The notes under the pieces: generated by a model
Told to the model about the DNA's origin: nothing
The model's input: the letters and a program-made list of their open reading frames with translations, nothing else
Database searches by the model: none
Made by a program: the position numbers and the translations under genes
Part shown: positions 1 through 7,500 of the stretch, piece after piece
How the letters are laid out: every line of letters starts with the position of its first letter
How positions within the stretch are numbered: the stretch's first letter is position 1
Assembly (NCBI GenBank): GCA_008828725.1
Contig: MEHQ01000339.1
Coordinates: 293,207-357,206, forward strand
Direction of reading: 5' to 3'
Length of the DNA stretch: 64,000 nucleotides
DNA from: Saccharina japonica
Taxonomy: Eukaryota; Sar; Phaeophyceae; Laminariales; Laminariaceae

Positions 1-22
1 ATATATATATATATATATATAT
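1..22. repeat. (AT)n microsatellite at the window edge
   Basis: Perfect alternating AT to base 22, followed by pyrimidine-rich AT-rich DNA. It is cut by the window edge, so its full length is unknown. Confidence 0.9.
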
Positions 23-599
23 TTTCCCTCTCGTTTTTTTTTATTTAAACACGAACTTAAACTTTGTATCAACCATTCAAGCGGTGGAACTCACACTTCG
101 CTATTTGAAATAATGAAGTAAAATAATGGTACGACCTGGTACGACGTATATTGAATCGGTCGATGGTTTAAGCTTGCGTTTCTTTTGGTGTTTCTGGTGC
201 AGATTCGTCCCAAGTGGGTGTGTGGGCATTGTGGAAAGGGGAAGCGGGGGGTGGTCGTAACAATACTGATGTGGCTTTTGTCCCTTGAACCTTTTCGTTT
301 TTGTTTTCTGGATTTGACTTATTCGGGAGGGGGGGAGTCGGGTTTTGAACACCATGATATCGGTTCGTTCATAAGGAGGCCAACAAAGCGTTCGGGTAAA
401 AAAATCGTACCAGGTCTACACTTCCTGTCGAGAGAGGCAATAATACGATAATAACACCCTGTGCTCCGGACTCGATACTCGGAGTATGCCAAGTATGATA
501 TTCACAATGCAAACAAAGCGTGAGGTTGTGTACCAGGTACGTACCATACTCTTTTTGTTTTGTTCCTGTTTTACATTCTCGCGAATGTTATACTCGTCT
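23..599. other. No gene recognised
   Basis: Short open frames overlap on both strands, but none has a recognisable domain, signal or splice pattern. I see no repeat family here. Confidence 0.5.
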
Positions 600-706
600 A
601 TTATTATTATCTTTGCCATCCGACAATGTGCAGCATGAGCGTCAACGTTGATCACTCATCACATTCCCGAAAGCAGAAAACCACGGAAACCAAGGAAACC
701 TATCGT
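600..706 (-). mobile_element. SINE-like element, head type i, shared TAA tail
   Basis: Read on the minus strand, the copy begins with GGTTTCCTTGGTTTCCG, passes through a segment with ATGAGTGATC, and ends GCACATTGTCGGATGGCAAAG followed by ATAATAATAA. Matching copies lie at 29.0 and 30.4 kb, with worn copies at 5.7, 55.8 and 63.6 kb. The A/T-trinucleotide tail at one fixed end is what is known of retroposed elements. No protein is encoded. The family name is mine. Confidence 0.6.
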
Positions 707-779
707 AGCATATCAATACGTCGAAGTCACAAGTCGGTATAATATAACTAGATAAAAGCTACGAGGAGTACTCGTACTT

Positions 780-1140
780 GAAGAAGACAGTCGATTATAA
801 TCCGCTCTTTTCAGCCGTTGTCTCCAGCCTGTGTTCCCGACCGTGTTCCCAACCATTCCCGACTGCGTTTCCCGACCTATTCCCGACCCGTACACCGATC
901 ATTTCCCGTACCGCCGAAAAATTGTTCCCGTACCGTACCGTACCGCCAAAAATCGGTTCCCGTACCGCCTTAGAATCGTGTCTTCCCGTCCAATCCCGTC
1001 AACCAAATGGTTTCCTACCTTCCCGTCCCATTCCCGTCCCGCGGTAAACAGACGGGAACATTTTCCCATACCGCCCCTCGGGATGACCCAAAAACAAATC
1101 AGCCTGCGGCGGGCAAAACTGTCCCATCCCGTACCGCGCG
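780..1140. repeat. Cluster of TTCCCGTACCG-type short motifs
   Basis: Roughly twenty spaced variants of TTCCCG(A/T)CC or CCCGTACCG occur in about 360 bases, all in one orientation. Such clusters are typical of the subterminal regions of hAT-type DNA transposons, but no terminal inverted repeat or target duplication was found. The long frames across it are by-products of the motif. Confidence 0.5.
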
Positions 1141-1194
1141 TAACCTTGATGATCGATCCCATGGTATTGGGTACCAAATGAAACATATACTGCA

Positions 1195-1303
1195 TCACAA
1201 TAATTTATTTCGGACGATTTTGGGTTAAGGTAAGGAGCGCCGTCCTTCAGAAACAAACATAGCCAAAAAAAGGTATACCTTCCTCTATCTTAGCACGCGG
1301 TTG
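1195..1303 (-). mobile_element. Family-1 MITE, left end only
   Basis: Read on the minus strand, this gives CCGCGTGCTAAGATAGAGG, then the element's hallmarks: GGTATACC, a T run with TTGGCT, GGCGCTCCTT and TTAACCCAAAATCGTC. These match the left halves of copies at 3.1, 4.0, 13.5 and 32.2 kb. The right half is absent, so it is a fragment. Confidence 0.6.
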
Positions 1304-1689
1304 CTCTTATCGCAGACTTTCATCGTATGTTCATGTTGCTAGCCCACGCGCTTCGCACTACGTAATCGCGTTTTACGCAAGACAGAAGACCCGCCCTACG
1401 TGTATTTTTGCTTACATGAACGCGGTGATAATTGAGCTCACGAAATTGATGGTGTTAGTAGTAGGCACGAAAACTACCTACGACGTACCCTACCAAGGCA
1501 CCGAGGACGCCTGACTGGACTTGTATCTGTACGGCATCATGGCGCACGCGAAGGCTGGCTGTATAGCCTCTGTACCTCCTGTGCAACTAGTACGTACGTT
1601 AGAGCTGTACGAACTACGTACGGACCCGTTTTGAAATTCGTGGAGACACTACTGTAGGCACCATTGTGAGGCTGAACACATACAGCAGT
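1304..1689. other. No gene recognised
   Basis: Mixed-composition DNA with repeated TACGTACG-like words and no open frame, repeat or RNA gene I can support. Confidence 0.5.
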
Positions 1690-2060
1690 GCCGCGGCTCG
1701 CTCACAAGAAAGAAACCCACAAGAATAGAAGAAGAAATCTCTCAGCCAAATTGGTGTCTAGCTGACCCCTTCCTGTGGCTGGCCTGGCACCGTTCATTGT
1801 GCACTACTACGGTACAGTACCGGCCCGCGCACAATAAACCAGAAATCGGGCTTAGGCTGACTTTCTTATTTGAGAAAGGGGTGTGTCCCACACTAACTTC
1901 AGTATAATAGCTGTCGACTTTTTTATTTCCCGTAATGTTTAGGTTGAGTTTCTCGTGGGGCACTTTCTTATGAGAGGGCCGGTAGTGTATCCGTCTTCTC
2001 GGGGACCGAAACAAGACTAGCGGAGAAAATGTGTGCTTCCGCGTGCGGCCAGAATGCGAA
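1690..2060. repeat. Repeat fragment paralogous to 46.93-47.20 kb
   Basis: Shared words in the same order include CTGTGGCTGGCCTGG, a CAGTACCGGCCCG block, CAGAAATCGGGCTTAGGCTGA and a tail of the form TGTGCTTCCGCGTGCGGCCAG. The same series, diverged, is found at 46.93-47.20 kb and partly at 44.7-44.83 kb. It looks like retroelement-flank DNA (possibly a decayed LTR), but I could not set ends. It is the leftmost visible part of the duplication linking copy A to copy B. Confidence 0.45.
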
Positions 2061-2070
2061 AGTCAACCTG

Positions 2071-2206
2071 AAGGAGAAGAGCCTACTTCGTTACCCCGGA
2101 TCTGAATTACGACTATTAATAGGAAGGAGAGAGAAAGGAAGGGCGAAGATAATAAATAGGATGGGATAAAAAATAAAAAAAAAACAAGAAGAAGAAGAAG
2201 AAGAGC
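2071..2206 (+). mobile_element. tRNA-derived SINE, 3' body only
   Basis: Contains the SINE body series: GAGCCTACTTCGTTACCCC, GGATCTGAATTACGACT, GGAGAGAGAAAGGAAGGGCG, AAGATAATAAATAGGATGGG, then an A-rich tail and a short (GAA)n run. It matches the 3' parts of the fuller copies at 29.6 and 30.0 kb. The tRNA-like head is missing. Confidence 0.7.
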
Positions 2207-2209
2207 TCT

Positions 2210-2620
2210 TGAAATCCATTGTACAAACATGCCTTGTGGAGCATCCGCAAGCGGCTCGCCCAGAAAACGAAATTGAGGGGGGGGGGTGTTGTTTTTCCTA
2301 CGGAAACGCCTGACTATTATTGACCTCTTTGAAGGCTTGTGATTGGTCGGGACACGTGTCCGGCGCTAGTAGTGCCAGTCACAGGTCCTTGCAAAACAAA
2401 GGGGTCCTTCTTTCACCCTCTTCCACTGCTGTTCATCGCGGTCTCAGTATTTCACCAAAAATGAGTGACACTTGACTACCAGTTGCAATATATTGCATGC
2501 GGCGTTCGTTGCTGACGAGGTTTGGGGCGATACGCTTGACCCAGCAGCTACCGTAGCTCGTATTCGATATGGGTAACTCACGGGTCAATGCTCGAACAGG
2601 CTGTGGTTAGCTTCGCTTCG
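2210..2620 (+). repeat. Duplicated block, partner of 54.24-54.62 kb
   Basis: Diverged copy of 54.24-54.62 kb. Shared landmarks in order are CGGAAACGCCTG, TTGACCTCTTTGAAGG, GTGATTGGTCGGGACAC, CCCTCTTCCACTG, TTGCATGCGGC and the closing GCTCGAAC. No conserved reading frame was seen across the pair, so I take it as non-coding 5' flank or first-intron DNA of the spondin-like gene. Confidence 0.65.
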
Positions 2621-2750
2621 ACGTTCGCGTCACCAATTTCACCCCTTTGGGACAGACCCCTTTTATTATGGGAAAAGTTAAGTCAGGAGTTTCGTTAATT
2701 TAATGTCCCATGTCCCTTGGTCACAAAATAATGTAATAAGGAGCAATCCC

Positions 2751-2994
2751 ACGGTAGGGGTACCACTTTTAGGCTCAATGTTTTCTGACCGGTTGTGCTC
2801 CTCACGTGAGTAACCACCGGATACTACAATTATATTAATATTTTACGGGTATCTTTGTTTTTGGACTACCGCATCGGAAGGTTTGGTCGGGTTGCGCGAA
2901 CGAATGTTTCCGAAGTCATGTTTCGGGTGAGATAATGAGCTCCTCATCTGAGGAGCTCAGAAAATTCTGTTGCGCCCCTACCGTGGGATGACTC
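2751..2994 (+). mobile_element. Family-2 MITE (ATCCCACGGTAGGGG ends)
   Basis: Begins ATCCCACGGTAGGGGTACCAC and ends CCCCTACCGTGGGATGACTC, so the ends are inverted copies. Inside are GAGCTCCTCATCTGAGGAGCTC-type and CTCCTCACGTGAG hairpins and the words TTTGGTCGGG and AAGTCATGTTTCGGGTGAGA. It is about 244 bp and non-coding. The closest relative is the reversed copy at 6.23-6.47 kb. Confidence 0.7.
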
Positions 2995-3080
2995 TAAGTT
3001 GATGTCGAGGTTTAATGCAAATGCTAATACTAGTACTTAGTTGCGGTATATAAGGGATAGTTTAAGGGATGGTGACCCAA

Positions 3081-3347
3081 GACGCGTGCTACGATAAAGG
3101 TATACCTTTTTTTGGCTGAATAGTTTTCCGAATGATCGGGCTCCTTAACCCAAAATCGTCAGAATTTCAATTTTGTGCTGTAATATTTTCCATGCTAGAC
3201 TCAGGTCATGGAATTGGTCATCGGGTATATGTGTAGCACTTTTATTTTCCTCCAAAACCTATTGTTCGGCGACGTATATGTATTGTGGAGCTCCTCAAGT
3301 TAGGAGCTCAGAAAAAAACCATGGCTCACCTCGCTATCGTAGCATGC
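3081..3347 (+). mobile_element. Family-1 MITE
   Basis: The left end GACGCGTGCTACGATAAAGG and right end CTATCGTAGCATGCCTC are inverted. The interior carries GGGCTCCTTAACCCAAAATC, a GAGCTCCTCAAGTTAGGAGCTC hairpin and an A run before the right end. About 267 bp with no coding capacity. Other near-complete copies are at 4.0, 6.5, 13.5, 32.2 and 32.5 kb. Confidence 0.75.
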
Positions 3348-4015
3348 CTCCAAACAACGTGTGTTTTTCCAAAACCGTTTACGAGCGGCGAGAGACCCCA
3401 GTCATACACGGGCGGGAGCGTGATGCGCCCGTGAAGCACGCCTCTTCGCATTGTCACAACCGTGACTCGGACATCACACCATTGTATCGTTCCCACCCCC
3501 CCATCACACAGCGGCCATTGTTGTTGTAGTCGTCAATTTCTACAATATCGTCAATTTTCATTTTTTCCCCCTGTCTAAAGTCTCGAGAGGGTTAACGATC
3601 CGTCTTCGGGCCCAGACAGAGCAATGAACGGAGAGGTGTGCACAACCGTTTGGGGAGCCAGAGCTAACGCTAATAATGGGGGTTGGAAGTATTCTCGACC
3701 GCATGGTGTGAGCGTGAACCACATCATATACATATATATATATATGTATGTCATCAATGAATGCACTATTATACTAGCTGTGTGCTAGGTGTGTGTCGCT
3801 CGTTTTACTGCATCCGCGATGTGTGTCACACATGCCTGCCGCGCCGTTTGTGCCCGCAGGCAGGAGTTTTGCTTGTATTGCACCTCTCTAGTAGAACAAA
3901 TAATCGGCACGGACACTGCAGGCCGCTGGATGTCAACGGGCAGAAATAACGGTGTAATGTGAACAGCGCACACCATGTGTGTGTCATATGACAACGTTGG
4001 AATATGTATCAAGAT
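3348..4015. other. Intergenic, right part duplicated at 54.88-55.07 kb
   Basis: No gene is seen. From about 3785 to 3995 the sequence is a diverged copy of 54.88-55.07 kb, sharing CGGCACGGACACTG against CGGCACGTACACTGG, then AATGTGAAC and CACACCATGTGTG. A short TATA alternation lies at about 3728-3747. Frames across the paralogous stretch are not conserved. Confidence 0.5.
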
Positions 4016-4265
4016 GAGTGCTACGATAGAGGTAGCACGCTTCGGCTGAAATGCTTTCTGGATGATCGAGCTCCTTAACCCAAACTCGGCAGACTGTCAT
4101 GTTTTTGTTGCCATCTTGTTCCTCGTATGCTTCCCCCATGGGATTGTTCATCAGATATGTAGCACTTTTACTTTCCACCCAAATCAGTTTGGGTCGATGT
4201 ATAGAGCTCTTCCAAGTAAGGAGCTCCAGAAAAAAACATGGTGCACCTCTATCGTAGCATGCGTC
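4016..4265 (+). mobile_element. Family-1 MITE
   Basis: Left end GTGCTACGATAGAGGTAGCAC, right end GTGCACCTCTATCGTAGCATGCGTC-type, CGAGCTCCTTAACCCAAACTC inside, and a GAGCTCTTCCAAGTAAGGAGCTC-type hairpin. About 250 bp, ending roughly 220 bases upstream of exon 2 of copy A. Confidence 0.75.
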
Positions 4266-4482
4266 TCAACAGCTCTCGGATATAGTATACGGGAGGTTCG
4301 GAAAGCACAGGCAGTAGTGCCCATAATATGCTGATCGCCCAGCCTCTGTCTAACCCACTTGTAGTATGACCGCGTTCCTGCGTGTGATATATGAGCACGC
4401 CCTATTTATGCTTGTTTAGATCGTGAGTGCTGATAATCTTACTTGTCTTCGACGACTTCGTGTTGTGCCTGTCGTCGGCCAG

Positions 4483-4548
4483 ATTCGCGTGAGGAACCTC
4501 ACGTTCCAGCAGCCCTTCTCGCCGATCTTCTTCATCGCCCACACCAAA
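4483..4548 (+). CDS. Copy A exon 2
   Basis: 22 codons between acceptor CGGCCAG and donor GTGAGT, phase 0 at both ends. It encodes IRVRNLTFQQPFSPIFF and on to AHTK, the first strand of the Spondin_N domain. The same exon in copy B (55294-55359) differs at few residues, while the flanking introns have diverged much more. That contrast supports past selection on the protein. Confidence 0.85.
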
Positions 4549-7500
4549 GTGAGTCGGTCATCTCAGAGGGGCGGGTACATACATACGGAGGGCACCCCAC
4601 AAAGCGTATTTTTTTGCGGACGGATATTATATGTTACGTGCTGCGGTAGAGGTAGCACCTCTTTTTTCTGAAGCGCTAATCTTGATTGTCGTAAAATACG
4701 AGCATAGGAACTTTAGAAATCTCCCAAAGACTGATTTTGGTAATAAACGGACGTTTATCCTCGTCCTGGACCGCTGGTGTTGTTCGACAAATACCGTGAA
4801 ACAAACGTGATACCGACCACAAAAACGCCTGCAAACTACGGTGGTAGTGGTCCCGCGGTGACACGTTTGGCTCCAAAGCAGTTCCGACTGATGGGCATCC
4901 TCTACTGGAGAGCTACCTACAGTAGAATCGTTGTTGTTTACTCTTGATTTCGTCAAACCTACTACCGTACAGATACGTGTTACGGTATATATAGGGTAGA
5001 TGGCACCTCAGGCAGGCTCATCCCATGTCCTGTTGTTTGCTCTAGTACGCTTTCACGAGCACTCTCTTTTGCGCTGCTGCCTGCTGCTGTGCTTCATGCA
5101 TGTGCGGCCTGTCGTGCGTCTGGCGAGCGCCGCGACAAAAATAATAGTGTACCGGTTTTTGGGGGATTGCATATTTGGTTTGTTTGCTGAAATCATTTCT
5201 GGATGGCAGGGCTCCCTAACCCAAAACAGTCCGAATTGCTTACTTTGTTTGTGTCGGCAATATTTTTCGTTTTTAAATCGTGTACAAGGCGACGGAATTG
5301 TTGATCGGGTGCGACGGGTACGAAGCACTTTATTGTTCCTCCAAAATCAGTTTCCGGGGGAGGTATAGAGCGTTCCCGCGCAGCAATCAAGTGAGGACTC
5401 TCTCAGAACTATCACGGCGCACCTCTGCCGTACGAGCGTGTGTCCTCTCGTGTTTCGGAGGCTCTCCACTCGAGGTGCTGTATACCTCATCCCCCCCAAG
5501 AGCTATTTTAGACGAACGCTAAAAGTGCTGCCAGACGAATATTCCCAAAAGCCCAGGCATTTCACCAGCAATATACGCACACCTATAATATGTACATACG
5601 TATATATAGTCAGCAACGTGCAATACCGTAGATACATAACGTAGTTTTTTTCTAGTTTGGCGCTGAGAGAGATGCCTCTTTTTTGTGTTTTTTCTGCGGG
5701 TTTATTATTTCGGGGTGCTGTGCTATGAGAGGTCAACGTTGAAGCTTATGCTACACGTTGTCGCGCGGCAAGGACAAGAAGAATAAGAGAGAAAAGTCGA
5801 AACAAACAAGACCACCATACTCGTAGCTTGCTTCGATGCAGCACTCCTGCTATATACCTGTTCCAAATTGGAGTATTTTGGTTCCCCTGAAGTCTCGAGA
5901 TTGTTGCGTATAGCTCATCGACTCGGCATTTCCTGCGCATTCTCAGCAAATGGTACAAACGTAGTCCCCATATGAACCCCTGCCTCCCGGCCGCTACTCG
6001 TGCTTGACCCCGTTTTCCTTGTTACGTATTGGCAGGACATCAGTATCTTCAAGGAGGGTACTCCCGCCAGTGACGCTTTGAAGGTGTTAGCCCAGTCCGG
6101 CGACGCTTCTGGCTTCGAGGTAAAATGCCAAACACGCAGTGTGTTCATGGTTCGGAGTACCGTAACGAGAGCGTCAAGTTCGCACAAGAGTGCGACCGGT
6201 TTTTAGCGTTCGGTGCTTAGCGCCCTTGAGTCATCCCACGGTAGGGGAGCAGCAGAAGTTTCTGAGCTCCTCACATGAAGAGCTCAATATCTCACCCGAA
6301 ACATGACTTCGGAAAAATTCGGTCGCGCACTCTGACCAAACCTCCCAATGCGGTAGTCCAAAAACAAATATACCGGTAACTTAACCATAGTATCCGGTGG
6401 TTGCTCACGTGAGGAGCACAACCGGTCAGAGAATATTGAACCTAAAAAGTGGTACCCATACCGTGGAGGCATGCTACGATAGAGGTGGCACTTTTAGATA
6501 GTTTTGTTTCTGACTGGGTTAGGGCCCTTAACCCAAAATGGTCGGAATATTATACATCGTATACCGAAAAACCATTGGACTGTTTGTTCGGTTCCCTTTC
6601 CTAATTTCGCTAAATGAGTTTATGGGCGAGTGTTGAGCTCTTCAAGTTAGAAGCCCCAGAAAAAAACAAGGTGCACCTCTATCGTAGCATGCCTCCGTGG
6701 GATTGTTCCCCTTCGCGTTGTCGACAAAACGGGTGCTTATAAACAACGAGCGCACACCTATGCGAACCCAACGGCATTTAGCGGTAGATTTAGCCTGTCA
6801 AGGGCGCGCGTGCGTGCGTACTGTATACTAGGGGAAGCAGAACTTGCTTGGTTTTTCCTTCTTAGGAATAAAGCTATGAACCTTCTGATCAGACTTCTAA
6901 ACTTAGGAAGTAGACCCCGCGACATCGTAAATGTTTTGACCAAAAAAACACAAAGCTCCAGACGGGCGTAGGCTACGAGCATGGCATAACCTCATCGGTT
7001 TAAGCGTGATCCCTTCGAAAATTCCATATTTATTTGGGGTGACATGTAGAGCACCTATACTATAATCAAGTGTGAAGCCTCAAACATTTGCAGGTTCGCC
7101 CCTTCCGTAGCCTTTCACACGATGTACTACTTACTTGGCAGTGTGCTCCGGTTTACCAGGTAACCCGCCAGATATAGCACACCCCCTGTGATCATTTGTC
7201 TGGGTGATTTCCCCCAAAACAGGAGGGGGGGGGCACGCACCACAAACACGGCGGTGGCTCTGGGAAGGTCTATTGATAGTCGAGACGTTGCCATACACGC
7301 CTCGCTCGGCTGTTGACAAAATCAGGTACAAAGGCTCTCTCGTTCTAAGGGTTTTTGTGCACATGTATCCAAATATTTCGGCAACGTTTTGGTGTCATTG
7401 TTTTCCCTCTAAAGCCCTAAATAAGTGTTTATTAATAGCGTGGTGCGCGTGTGGGTTTTGGCCTGTGACTGTCGAGAGGCTATGGTTCCTTCAACCGATA

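Noticed and set aside
831-1181. Overlapping frames of about 100 codons on both strands
   Set aside because: Produced by the repeated CCCGTACCG motif; peptide repeats follow the DNA repeat.
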